NCBI GenBank assembly: GCA_039026975.1
Contig: JBCCLI010000095.1
Coordinates: forward strand, 1 to 18,017
From: JBCBKZ01 sp039026975
GTDB taxonomy: Bacteria; Bacteroidota; Bacteroidia; J057
Direction of reading: 5' to 3'
DNA: 18,017 nt
Shown: in pieces, positions 7,882 to 15,595 of the stretch
How the letters are laid out: each line of letters opens with the position of its first letter
Position numbering within the stretch: position 1 is the first letter of the stretch
Position numbers and translations under genes: made by a program
The notes under the pieces: model-generated
Told to the model about the DNA's origin: nothing
The model's database searches: none
The model's input: the letters and a program-made list of their open reading frames with translations, nothing else

Positions 7882-9324
7882 CTATTCTTCCAGGTCAGGA
7901 TTTAGGGGGAGAGTAAAGGTAAAAGAAGTACCCTGGCCTTCTTGACTTTCCAGCTGGTAGGTTCCGCACAGCTTCTCCAGGGCATTCTTGACTATATACA
8001 GGCCCAGGCCTGAACCCTTAGAGGTTTTATCTCCCCGGTAGAACATATCGAATACTTTTTGGATTCTTCTCTCTGGGATGCCCTTACCGTTATCAGTAAC
8101 ACTTACAGAAGCAGAATTCTCCGTACAAGAAAGACTTATTTGTATCCAGGATTGAGGTTTTTGTGGATCTCTATAATTAATGCCATTGGTGATCAGGTTT
8201 TGAAGGACGGAAGCTATGAGCTTCTGGTCCGTAATCACTGTCTTGGAAAGCCTATTTTGGATGTTAAACTGTACGTTCTCCACTTCCGGCTGATGCTCCA
8301 GGCTGTTAATGATATCCTGAGTAAGTTCCTTTAGATCTACTTCTTCCAGGATGATTTCTCCCTTGTTGATGCGGGTGACATCTATGAGATCCATCAATAT
8401 TCTGTCCAGGCGGGTTGCACTCTGCGCTATGAGCTGAAAGTAGTCATGGGCTTTAGGGTCAGCTACCTCATCGCGGGCTATGTTGGTTACTCCTATGATG
8501 GAGGCCAGAGGTCCCTTTAAGTCATGAGAAGCTTTGTAGACAAAGGCATCCAGCTCATTATTGGTTTTTTTGAGTTGAAGCTCAGCTTTTTTCCGGTCTG
8601 TAATATCAGTAATGATGGCTATGGTCCCGTTAATATGCCCAAACTGATCTGTATTGGGGGCGCCACCCACCAGTACCCATATGCGCTCTCCATCTGGCTT
8701 CACTAATTCTATCTCATACTCATCAGCAACACCTTCTTTTCTGAGAGAAGATTTGTGCTTGATTAACTCCTGATAGTCTGCATGGGCAACTTGCAGAAAC
8801 TCATAGCTTTTTTTACCTATGATACTTTCTCTGGAAATGCCTATGATTTGGGAGAGACGCTCATTCACAAAGAGGGTTTTCTCCTCTTCATCTGTGATCA
8901 TGAGCCCTTCATTCATTTTATCTACCAGGCTTTTATACCTAAGCTCACTTATATGAAGAGCTTCCTCTGTTTCTTTTTTATCTTCTAAGCTATTGATGTA
9001 CAGGAGAAACTGCTGCTGACCGTTTTGGCTGAGTTGGGTAACTCTTATTTCTATGGGAATGCTGTGACCTTCTTTATGGAGGGAAAAAGTCTCTAGGCTA
9101 TCCATGCTCCCATGCATGAGGAGGTGAAACTTTTGGAAAAACTGTTCCTGATGAGCATCTGAGGCAAAGGTGAAAACAGGCCTGCCTATCAGTTCTTCCT
9201 TTTCATATCCCCATATGGAAGAGACAGCGGGGTTAGCATCGAGGATTTGCCCATCAGCGCTGATAACCAAAATGGCCTCTGGCGAACTATTAAATAAAGC
9301 ATAAAAGCGCTCCTCGTTATGCAT
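7882..9324 (-). CDS. Soluble PAS-PAS sensor histidine kinase
   Basis: A 480-residue protein with no transmembrane helix. PAS domain 1 spans about 3-115 (FNSSPEAILVISADGQILDANPA) and PAS domain 2 about 127-245 (MNEGLMITDEEEKTLFVNERL, ending ITDITDRKKAE, the usual PAC end). The HisKA helix pair begins near 258, with the phosphoacceptor His267 in KASHDLKGPL. The HATPase_c domain carries the N box (NLITNGINY, Asn376 and Asn380), G1 (DNGKGIP, 411-417), an F box (FDMFYRG) and G2 (KGSGLGLYIV). All kinase motifs are intact, so it should autophosphorylate in response to a cytoplasmic signal or cofactor bound by a PAS domain. No response regulator is adjacent and the nearby LytTR protein lacks a phosphoacceptor, so it is an orphan kinase. 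An inverted repeat lies about 75 bp upstream. Confidence 0.9.
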   Translation of the reverse strand: MHNEERFYALFNSSPEAILVISADGQILDANPAVSSIWGYEKEELIGRPVFTFASDAHQEQFFQKFHLLMHGSMDSLETFSLHKEGHSIPIEIRVTQLSQNGQQQFLLYINSLEDKKETEEALHISELRYKSLVDKMNEGLMITDEEEKTLFVNERLSQIIGISRESIIGKKSYEFLQVAHADYQELIKHKSSLRKEGVADEYEIELVKPDGERIWVLVGGAPNTDQFGHINGTIAIITDITDRKKAELQLKKTNNELDAFVYKASHDLKGPLASIIGVTNIARDEVADPKAHDYFQLIAQSATRLDRILMDLIDVTRINKGEIILEEVDLKELTQDIINSLEHQPEVENVQFNIQNRLSKTVITDQKLIASVLQNLITNGINYRDPQKPQSWIQISLSCTENSASVSVTDNGKGIPERRIQKVFDMFYRGDKTSKGSGLGLYIVKNALEKLCGTYQLESQEGQGTSFTFTLPLNPDLEE

Positions 9325-9397
9325 GTTTGCTTTTCCCTATCCTAATAGTGTCAGCACGGAAATGTGAAAGGGTTCCCGATAAGTTGCTAACGTTTCC

Positions 9398-9424
9398 AAT
9401 ACGGGAATATGTTAGGCCCGTATT
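9398..9424. promoter_or_regulatory. Inverted repeat upstream of the histidine kinase gene
   Basis: AATACGGG (9398-9405) and CCCGTATT (9417-9424) are exact reverse complements of 8 bp separated by 11 nt. The centre lies about 87 bp upstream of the kinase start at 9324, in the 180-bp gap after the peptidase terminator. Arm length and spacing suit an operator of a dimeric regulator or a 5' leader hairpin. A 62-codon open frame across this gap is best treated as non-coding. Confidence 0.35.
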
Positions 9425-9505
9425 AGAAAAAACAAAGAAAGGGCTGTTTTTCATCAAAACAAATAGGGGATAGGAGTGAGTGTCCCTAAATGTAGGATGT
9501 GCCAT

Positions 9506-9540
9506 AAAAAGAGTCCCTTTTCTCTTAGTGAAAAGGGACT
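9506..9540 (-). terminator. Strong rho-independent terminator of the S8 peptidase gene
   Basis: AGTCCCTTTTC (9512-9522) and GAAAAGGGACT (9530-9540) pair perfectly over 11 bp with a 7-nt loop. On the minus strand the stem is followed by C and a five-T run (A-run 9506-9510 on plus). It lies about 25 nt beyond the peptidase stop and separates that gene from the kinase gene. Confidence 0.88.
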
Positions 9541-9564
9541 GAGGGCTTTTCGTAGGGAAGAAAA

Positions 9565-11187
9565 CTAATTCATTTCACTTGCCATTTTCACGGCATTAAA
9601 AGCATTTACCACTCCACCGGTAGTGGAAAGTGAACCGAAGGATACTAACTCCCCTGATCCTGGTTGATTAACTTCCTCATTTTGAAACTTTGAAGAAGAC
9701 TTCAGGAGTATATCTTTTACCTGTGCGTAAGAAAGAGCTGGGAAATAAGACATAAGCAGGGCAGCTACTCCGGTAACCACAGGGGCAGCCATGGAGGTAC
9801 CTTGCTGATTCTGGTATTCATTTTCAGGGTAGGTAGAGTAAATATCTACGCCCGGCGCAAATATGTCTACGGACTTATCTCCGAAATTAGAGAAAGAAGC
9901 TACGAACTCTTCTTTATTTCCCCAGTTAGTAGCACCTACTTCTACCCAGTTTTTGACTGTCTTTCCTGAGTGAGCTTTCTTTAGGTCTTTGGTAGGGAAG
10001 TTATCTACTTCATCTATGTCTTCTCCATCATTTCCGGCTGCATGTATGAGGAGAACCCCCTTCTTCTGGGCATATTTTACGGCCTTATCTACTATTTTTT
10101 TATTAGGAGAATATCCTTTTCCAAAGCTCATGTTAATGACCTGGGCGCCATTATTCACGGCATAGTAAATAGCATTAGCTATGTCTTTATCTCTTTCATC
10201 TCCATTAGGGACAGCCCGCAGAACCATAATTTTTACATTATCCGCTACGCCCATAGCGCCTAATTCATTTCCACGCACAGCTCCTATAATGCCTGCTACG
10301 TGCGTTCCATGGTCAGAGTCCGGCCCCTTTACATCATTATTACCATAATAGCGTTCCTTGGGATTATTGGGATCATCACCTACTATGTCTCTTGGATCAA
10401 ATTCCAGATTCAGGTTATAGTTGACCTGCTCAGAGAAATAATCCAGTCCTTCTTTAGCTCCCTCTTCAGTAAGTCCTATAGAAAACAGGTACTCCATATA
10501 CCCTTTAGCTTGGCTAATTCGGTCATCTGTGGAGGTAATCTCAGCAAGATTCTCCTCTGTAAGTTCTGCTCCATCTAGTTCAGCCTCCAGCATGGGCTTA
10601 AACATCTGGAAAGCACCATAGATTTGCTCATACTGCTGGAGCATCTGCTGATTTTCCAGTAATTCAGCTTCATAAGCATCTTCTAACTTGAGGTAGGTAG
10701 AATATTCCTTCTTGGCTTTTCCTGATAAGTTGGCTACATCTTTATCCCCATACTTGGCCTCATATTCTCTGTAGAGCCGGGTGAGTTCTAAAGTCTCATC
10801 ATCTACATGCTGTCCATCTGGACCACCGATGAAATTCCATCCATGGATATCATCTATATACCCATTGCCATCATCATCAATTCCGTTTCCGGCAATCTCC
10901 TTCTCGTTTACCCAAATGACATCTTTTAAATCTTCATGTTCTATGTCTATCCCGCTATCAATTACTCCTACGATGACTGTTTTGGAGGTTTTATTCTTGA
11001 GAATATCCTGATAGGCCTTATTCAAGCTGATTCCCAAATAATTTTGGGAAGCTTTATCCATGTGGTGCCAGTTTTGTGGCGGTGTTGATTCAGTAGAATC
11101 TCCTGGGAGGGGATCAGCTGAGAGTAGGTATCCGCTGGATAAAAGGAGAATACCTACGGTTCTAACTAAAAGCGCTGTTGCTTGCAT
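9565..11187 (-). CDS. Exported subtilisin-like serine peptidase (S8 family)
   Basis: A 540-residue protein starting with a signal-like segment (about 5-23). The catalytic triad is complete: Asp77 in GVIDSGIDIEHED, His293 in SDHGTHVAGI, and Ser465 in GTSMAAPV; the oxyanion Asn386 is in HAAGNDG. NGIDDDGNGYIDD (101-113), just after the Asp motif, looks like a calcium-binding loop. Between the Asp and His motifs lies an unusually large, mostly helical and acidic insertion of roughly 160 residues (about 125-285), with runs such as QQMLQQYEQIYGAFQMF; comparable insertions are known in Bacteroidota subtilases. There is no separate inhibitor-type propeptide long enough to be sure of and no C-terminal secretion-sorting domain. 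It likely degrades proteins in the periplasm or outside the cell. The gene ends in its own terminator and starts 94 bp downstream of the phosphoesterase gene. Confidence 0.92.
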   Translation of the reverse strand: MQATALLVRTVGILLLSSGYLLSADPLPGDSTESTPPQNWHHMDKASQNYLGISLNKAYQDILKNKTSKTVIVGVIDSGIDIEHEDLKDVIWVNEKEIAGNGIDDDGNGYIDDIHGWNFIGGPDGQHVDDETLELTRLYREYEAKYGDKDVANLSGKAKKEYSTYLKLEDAYEAELLENQQMLQQYEQIYGAFQMFKPMLEAELDGAELTEENLAEITSTDDRISQAKGYMEYLFSIGLTEEGAKEGLDYFSEQVNYNLNLEFDPRDIVGDDPNNPKERYYGNNDVKGPDSDHGTHVAGIIGAVRGNELGAMGVADNVKIMVLRAVPNGDERDKDIANAIYYAVNNGAQVINMSFGKGYSPNKKIVDKAVKYAQKKGVLLIHAAGNDGEDIDEVDNFPTKDLKKAHSGKTVKNWVEVGATNWGNKEEFVASFSNFGDKSVDIFAPGVDIYSTYPENEYQNQQGTSMAAPVVTGVAALLMSYFPALSYAQVKDILLKSSSKFQNEEVNQPGSGELVSFGSLSTTGGVVNAFNAVKMASEMN

Positions 11188-11281
11188 ACAATTTTCTAAG
11201 TGAAACTAATATTTTGCTTTCTGGGAAGGTTAGCTATCCTGTAGCTTACGACCATAAGGCCAGAAATCCAACTCTTTACCC

Positions 11282-12592
11282 TTAAAATTGTAAGATACGG
11301 CTAGGTTCCCTACCTGTTCCCTTGATGAGGAGCTTATCTTTATAAATCTCCAGTAGGCCATAGGCTGTTTCATCAGGAGTGTCTACCATACCTTTAAGGG
11401 TCACATAATGTACGCCATTCAGGTACCCATAGTTGCCAGCATGATTATGACCTGCGAGGTAGGCTACCACTACTTCCTGAGCATCGGAAAGTATATCCAT
11501 CAGCTCTTCCTTATTCCATAGGGTATGTCTGGTAGCAGGATAGATAGGGAAATGGTTGCAGATGATAACTTTCTCACCTGCTGCTTTAGCTTCAGTCAGC
11601 TGCTTTTTTAACCAGCTTAGCTGCTCTTGACTCATGCCACCATTAAAAGGTTTGGCATGCTCTGCACCTGACTGTTCTAGTTGGAGTAAGGTAGCCTTAG
11701 CTCTGGCTTTATGCGGGCCAGGTGCGTAAGTGCTTACTTCATTTCCGTCTAGCATGATGAAACGCCATCCTCTCTTCACAAAATGGTAATAGGTAGCAGG
11801 AAGATCCAGCACCTTTTTTACCTGGGGTTTACGGGCTTCTTCCACATCATAGTCGTGGTTTCCAATCACTCTGTAGACAGGGGCTGCCGCCTTTTCATAT
11901 ACGGAAAGAATCTCCTCATAGCTTTTCCATTCCTTGTCTATCAGATCTCCCAAGTCTAAGTAGAAGTCCGGAGAAGACGCATTTAAGTCTGCTAGGCAAT
12001 TGGCCAGCTTTTCCAGCGAGTTTTTGTAATATCTGGTTCTGGTATTTGGGCAGTCGCAGTATTGAACGTCTGCTATTAATCCCACTTTTAAGAGAGGCTC
12101 CTCAGATGTGTCCATACAGTCAGCCGTTTTACGGTCGTATTTGATTTGTTTGATCTGCCATCCTGTTTGGGGTGACTTGACCATATCAAAGGTGTCTATT
12201 CCGCAATGGGAAAGAACACCGTCAATGTAAAAATTATACGGAGTTTTGACCACGGCAAAATCTAGGCTTTTGGTCACCTGATATCCTAGGGCTATCTCCT
12301 TCCAGTTATTAGCCTTGGAGATGGTGCTGAGCGTCTGGTCATACATGCTGAAATTAACCTCACCCTTAGTTCTGGAAATAGAAATGAGTTGTGGAGAAAG
12401 CACACTTGAGGCCATATTGGCATCAGCAGTCTCTATGCTTCTGAAGAAGGTTTCTACGCTACTTACTATGCGGTGGTCTTCTTCATCTAAGGGTTGGGAA
12501 AAGGTAAAGATAGATGGAACAACGAGCAAAAACAGAATCGGTAAAGCAGGGAATCTTCTCATGTATATATAACGAGCTAGCTCAGGGTTCAT
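11282..12592 (-). CDS. Exported NTF2-like + ADPRibase-Mn-type metallophosphoesterase
   Basis: A 436-residue protein. Residues 11-33 (MRRFPALPILFLLVV... to SQ) form a clear signal peptide, so the start may really be Met11 at 12562. Residues about 38-155 resemble an NTF2/SnoaL-type domain. From 168 the calcineurin-like phosphoesterase fold begins with metal-ligand motifs GLIADVQY (Asp175, Gln177), LGDLID (Asp216), GNHDY (Asn245, His246), CNHFPIYP (His347) and AGHNHAG (His382, His384). DVQ instead of the common DxH, the segment TRTRYYKNSLEKL and FNGGMSQEQLSWL are hallmarks of Mn-dependent ADP-ribose/CDP-alcohol diphosphatase (ADPRM), which splits ADP-ribose, CDP-choline and similar pyrophosphates. 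The exact substrate here is unknown. With the upstream start its 5' end overlaps the glycoside hydrolase gene by 11 bp, so the two are co-transcribed and may be translationally coupled. Confidence 0.87.
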   Translation of the reverse strand: MNPELARYIYMRRFPALPILFLLVVPSIFTFSQPLDEEDHRIVSSVETFFRSIETADANMASSVLSPQLISISRTKGEVNFSMYDQTLSTISKANNWKEIALGYQVTKSLDFAVVKTPYNFYIDGVLSHCGIDTFDMVKSPQTGWQIKQIKYDRKTADCMDTSEEPLLKVGLIADVQYCDCPNTRTRYYKNSLEKLANCLADLNASSPDFYLDLGDLIDKEWKSYEEILSVYEKAAAPVYRVIGNHDYDVEEARKPQVKKVLDLPATYYHFVKRGWRFIMLDGNEVSTYAPGPHKARAKATLLQLEQSGAEHAKPFNGGMSQEQLSWLKKQLTEAKAAGEKVIICNHFPIYPATRHTLWNKEELMDILSDAQEVVVAYLAGHNHAGNYGYLNGVHYVTLKGMVDTPDETAYGLLEIYKDKLLIKGTGREPSRILQF

Positions 12593-13679
12593 TTTGTTGA
12601 AATTCCTTCAACATTTTCCGGTAATCCCTTGAAAGTGACGCTTCAGAAAAAAGAGCTATCCCATCAGCCTCTTTTACGGCTGATAAAAATATGGGAAAAT
12701 CTTCTTTCAAAATGGAAGGAAGATAGAGAGAAGCATGTAGCTTCATCACCTCCTTTTTTTGGGAAAGGCAGTCTTTCATGACATCTTCTAACCATCTGAT
12801 ATCCCCATGGTAAAAGTTATGGTACATCATGGGATAGAGTTTATCTACCTTCCAATTCAGCCAGTCTTGTCTTACCATTTTCCGGCCGTAGTAAGGAGTA
12901 GGGAAAACGGAAGCAGACACTTTTTTATCAGCAGCCTGAGCTTGTGTATACAAATTCTGGACTATATTAGTGATGGCATCCCAGCGGTAATGCCTCCACC
13001 CCATATTCTCATCGGGTGCCTCCATCCCTAGCGGATCATCTCCTCCAGCTTCCTGGAATCCTTTCCGACAAACCTCACAGTAACAGTAATCAAATTTTGG
13101 TAATTCTTCTACCTGGATGACATTATACTGCTCCCATAGTCCTTTAGGGAGAATGACCTCAGGATAGCGCATATAATCCAGATGAATTCCATCCAACTCT
13201 GAAAGGGCCAAAGACTCCCCTACATATTCTCCCAGGTACTCCAGGACTTCAGATCTGGAAGGACATAGCCATTTATAATAGCTCACATAAGGGGGATCAC
13301 TAAGGCAGGATTTTCCTTGCCTGTTAACCATGAAAAATTCAGGTCTGGTCTGATGGAGAAAGGTGGCTTCCGGCTGGTTCATGATCCATAGCCACCTATT
13401 TATGGTAATGCCTAATTCCGCCTTGATCTTGAGTATGTCCTCCAAGGCTTTTTCTTCAGATCGAACGTGAAAAGTAGTAATCCCCAGCTCTTGTAGGTTA
13501 GCCAGATGCTTCTTCCAGTCCTCCGCTGTAAACTGATTATACTTGCGCTGACTGGTATTTATCCATAGAGAAATAGGCTTCTTGTCTGAGGGAGAAGATC
13601 TTCCCCAGACGGTAGAAATGGGAAGGAAGGGCAGTAACATTGCCTTGCCAGCATACTGATGAAAAGACCTTCTATTCAT
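12582..13679 (-). CDS. GHL10-like putative glycoside hydrolase with twin-arginine-like leader
   Basis: A 365-residue protein beginning MNRRSFHQYAG, a twin-arginine-type motif followed by a short hydrophobic stretch (12-22), so export by Tat or Sec is likely. The body looks like a TIM barrel of the glycosyl-hydrolase-like GHL10 group: WINTSQRKYN at the first strand, LGITTFHVR, LWIMNQPEA, ELDGIHLDYMRYPEVI (161-176) with acidic residues in the place expected for the active site, YCYCEVCRKGF (Cys199, Cys201, Cys204), and a barrel-closing KLYPMMYHNFY. Members of the group are thought to act on carbohydrates or cell-wall material, but activity has been shown for few, so substrate is open. It overlaps the phosphoesterase gene at its 3' end and is divergent from a small exported protein upstream. 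Confidence 0.78.
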   Translation of the reverse strand: MNRRSFHQYAGKAMLLPFLPISTVWGRSSPSDKKPISLWINTSQRKYNQFTAEDWKKHLANLQELGITTFHVRSEEKALEDILKIKAELGITINRWLWIMNQPEATFLHQTRPEFFMVNRQGKSCLSDPPYVSYYKWLCPSRSEVLEYLGEYVGESLALSELDGIHLDYMRYPEVILPKGLWEQYNVIQVEELPKFDYCYCEVCRKGFQEAGGDDPLGMEAPDENMGWRHYRWDAITNIVQNLYTQAQAADKKVSASVFPTPYYGRKMVRQDWLNWKVDKLYPMMYHNFYHGDIRWLEDVMKDCLSQKKEVMKLHASLYLPSILKEDFPIFLSAVKEADGIALFSEASLSRDYRKMLKEFQQNEP

Positions 13680-13720
13680 AAGATTAGGGATAGGTTCAAG
13701 TGGATTAGGCCGAAAGTTCT

Positions 13721-13751
13721 TTTTGTCTGAACGTTTGCCAAGGTAGAATTG
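13721..13751 (+). promoter_or_regulatory. Candidate Bacteroidota-type promoter for the small exported protein
   Basis: TTTTG at 13721-13725 and TAGAATTG at 13744-13751, with 18 bp between TTTG and the TA box, fit the Bacteroidota consensus TTTG-N19-TAnnTTTG with one mismatch. Transcription would begin near 13758, just before the dyad at 13765-13785 and about 55 bp before the preferred ATG at 13814. Confidence 0.35.
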
Positions 13752-13764
13752 TCATGAATGGGCA

Positions 13765-13785
13765 CAAAATTTAGCCTAAATTTTG
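13765..13785. promoter_or_regulatory. 21-bp dyad in the divergent intergenic region
   Basis: CAAAATTTAG (13765-13774) and CTAAATTTTG (13776-13785) are perfect reverse complements around a single central C. The site lies between the divergent glycoside hydrolase and small exported protein genes, just after the likely plus-strand transcription start. Its symmetry and AT-rich arms suit an operator for a dimeric repressor. A leader hairpin is unlikely with a 1-nt loop. Confidence 0.5.
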
Positions 13786-13813
13786 AAGGTATTTGTATCA
13801 GCTAGGTAATTGG

Positions 13814-14344
13814 ATGAATATGAAAAGTAGATATTTCCTGAAGGCAGCATGGGTATTCTTTCTGCTTACAGGAAGTATATTGATGGCCCATGGGCAAGAC
13901 ATAAACCTAAGAATGATACAGTTTGAGGGACTGACTCTGGTTTCTTCTAGCGCGGAAATTCAAGAGCTATTGGGGACTCCTATCAAGGTGTACGAGCCTA
14001 ATTATGAGTGTGGGGGATTATCTGCTGAATGGCAAGCTCAGCCTATTTTTTCGTTGGTTTATGAGGATATTACCTTCACTGGTAATAAATCATGGGGGTA
14101 TGTAATTGAGGAAATCAGGTTTGGTGGGAATAAAGAATATGTATTAACATATGGTGAGTTTACCCTGGACGAGAACACTAAGGCGGATAAGTTGTTAGCT
14201 ATCTTTGGAAAGGAAATTCAGATAACCCCTTTTGAAAACGGAATTAGTAGGGTATTCATACCAGATTCTGCTTGTGATGAAGGACTTGAAATAGAGCTAA
14301 AGAATGGGAAACTGTCCAAAATTACTTACTGGACGCCCTGCTAA
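13814..14344 (+). CDS. Small exported protein of unknown function
   Basis: I do not recognise a family. The frame is open from a TTG at 13793, but ATG 13814 (or 13820) gives a clean signal peptide: MNMKSRYFLKAAWVFFLLTG, then AHGQ, with cleavage likely after GQ, so I prefer it (176 residues). The mature protein of about 150 residues is mixed alpha/beta. It has a segment LVSSSAEIQELLGTPIKVYEPNYECGG that looks like the opening of a small lipoprotein-like fold comparing two halves (SSAEIQELLG and later TKADKLLAIFGK), possibly a duplicated motif like that of SmpA/BamE-type or BLIP-type proteins. Cysteines occur in ECGG, SACDEG and at the very C-terminus (TPC), allowing disulfides in the periplasm. 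There is no lipobox cysteine. It is divergent from the glycoside hydrolase, with a dyad in the promoter region. Confidence 0.75.
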   Translation: MNMKSRYFLKAAWVFFLLTGSILMAHGQDINLRMIQFEGLTLVSSSAEIQELLGTPIKVYEPNYECGGLSAEWQAQPIFSLVYEDITFTGNKSWGYVIEEIRFGGNKEYVLTYGEFTLDENTKADKLLAIFGKEIQITPFENGISRVFIPDSACDEGLEIELKNGKLSKITYWTPC

Positions 14345-14351
14345 CTTATAA

Positions 14352-14370
14352 AGCGGCCTGTCAAGGCTCT
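14352..14370 (+). terminator. Weak hairpin after the small exported protein
   Basis: GCCT (14356-14359) and AGGC (14364-14367) with flanking pairs, a G-U pair and one bulge, make a short stem around loop GTCA, about 8 nt beyond the stop codon. No T-run follows, so termination is doubtful. Confidence 0.2.
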
Positions 14371-14429
14371 CATGTGAATTACCTATTTCCTAAATTTATC
14401 TTAGATTATGAGCTGAAGCTCGGTAACAT

Positions 14430-15539
14430 ATGAAGTTTAACCGTATTTATGTAGCTGCTACCAGCCAGCATGTTGGTAAGACTACTTCTACCCTTGGACT
14501 TGTACACGCCCTCAGACAGAGAGGCTTAAATGTAGGATACTGTAAACCTGTAGGACAGAAAGCCCTGAGATTTGGAGATTATTTTGCGGATAAAGATGCC
14601 ATTCTTTTTGCAGACTTTATGAAGTTCGAAGCTCAGCCAGATCTTCATAGTCCTGTTATTCTTGGAAAAGGAGCTACCAAAGCCTACCTGGATAATCCTG
14701 GGCAGTATCCCTATGCAAATAAAATAGTGAAAGCCTCTAAGATCCTCCAACAGCGGCATGATATCGTGGTCTATGAGGGGACTGGACATCCAGGTGTAGG
14801 AAGTGTAGTTAACCTATCTAATGCCAAGGTGGCTGAATTACTAGGGGCGGGGCTCATCATGGTGGTAGAAGCCGGTATAGGTAGCACCATAGATTCCCTG
14901 GATTTAAATTTGTCTGTCTTTGAACAGAAGAAAATTCCCATCATAGGAGTGATCATCAATAAAGCTATCAGGAGTAAAATAGAGGATGTAAGGCATTATG
15001 TGGGGAGGAAACTTGAAGAAAGAGGGATAAGGTTACTGGGCATTATGCCCTACGAGGAGGAGCTTGGCTTACCTCTTATGGGGACAGTATGTCAGGCCAT
15101 TAATGGAGAAGTCCTCTATAATAAGGAGTTTATGACTAACAGGGTAGAGGGTATGTTAGCAGGCTCTCTGATAGACCTGGATGTCATTAAAAACTCCAAA
15201 AATCTCTTGTTGGTAGTGAGTGTAAACAGATTAGATGATGCCTTAAAGAAGCTGGATGCCGTCAACAGAAGGCTTGGGCCTGAGGGAAGTAAAAAGAACC
15301 CACTAGCTGGTGTTATTCTCACGGGAAAAACAGATTTACATGAAGGGATAGTGTCTTATTTTCAAGAACATAAAATTCCCGTCATTAAATCCATGATGGA
15401 TACCTATGAGTCTGTCATTAAGATCAGTAATATAGAAGTAAAGATTAACACAAAAACCCCCTGGAAGGTAACTAAGGCAGTTTCTTTATTTAAGGAACAC
15501 GTAGACCTACGTCCTGTTTTTGAGGTTGAGAGTGTGTAA
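14430..15539 (+). CDS. BioD-like P-loop protein with DRTGG domain
   Basis: A 369-residue cytoplasmic protein corresponding to the N-terminal, non-catalytic part of long bacterial phosphotransacetylases (the BioD-like phosphotransacetylase family), without the acyltransferase domain. Residues 4-215 form a dethiobiotin-synthetase/cobyrinate-synthase-like P-loop NTPase: IYVAATSQHVGKTTSTLG (6-23) holds the nucleotide-binding GKTT, CKPVGQK (38-44) the substrate loop, and YEGTGHPGVGSVVNLSNA (115-132) the Walker-B-side loop. The first Gly of the usual G-x4-GKT is replaced (A-T-S-Q-H-V-G-K-T). Residues about 221-328 form a DRTGG domain, with NRLDD in place of the DR-x-D motif and VILTGK for the ending LTGG. 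ATP or GTP binding is likely; the reaction is unknown and it is probably regulatory. A hairpin about 40 nt downstream suggests its transcript ends there. Confidence 0.85.
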   Translation: MKFNRIYVAATSQHVGKTTSTLGLVHALRQRGLNVGYCKPVGQKALRFGDYFADKDAILFADFMKFEAQPDLHSPVILGKGATKAYLDNPGQYPYANKIVKASKILQQRHDIVVYEGTGHPGVGSVVNLSNAKVAELLGAGLIMVVEAGIGSTIDSLDLNLSVFEQKKIPIIGVIINKAIRSKIEDVRHYVGRKLEERGIRLLGIMPYEEELGLPLMGTVCQAINGEVLYNKEFMTNRVEGMLAGSLIDLDVIKNSKNLLLVVSVNRLDDALKKLDAVNRRLGPEGSKKNPLAGVILTGKTDLHEGIVSYFQEHKIPVIKSMMDTYESVIKISNIEVKINTKTPWKVTKAVSLFKEHVDLRPVFEVESV

Positions 15540-15576
15540 AATACTATATCTACCTCACCTTTATTATACTACATAA

Positions 15577-15595
15577 AGGGCCCTGCAAGGGCCTT
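15577..15595 (+). terminator. Probable terminator hairpin of the BioD-like gene
   Basis: GGCCCT (15579-15584) pairs with AGGGCC (15588-15593) around loop GCA; flanking A-T and G-U pairs extend the stem to 8 bp. It begins 37 nt after the stop codon. The following sequence TTAAGGAATCTTTGC has only a weak T content, so efficiency is uncertain. Confidence 0.5.

Noticed and set aside
9317..9505. 62-codon minus-strand frame between the peptidase terminator and the kinase gene
   Set aside because: It starts just after the terminator, covers the kinase upstream region and inverted repeat, overlaps the kinase start, and its protein has no recognisable features.
13793..13813. TTG start extending the small exported protein by seven residues
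   Set aside because: It would put a polar, tryptophan-containing stretch before the signal peptide and begin right after the dyad; ATG 13814 fits better.
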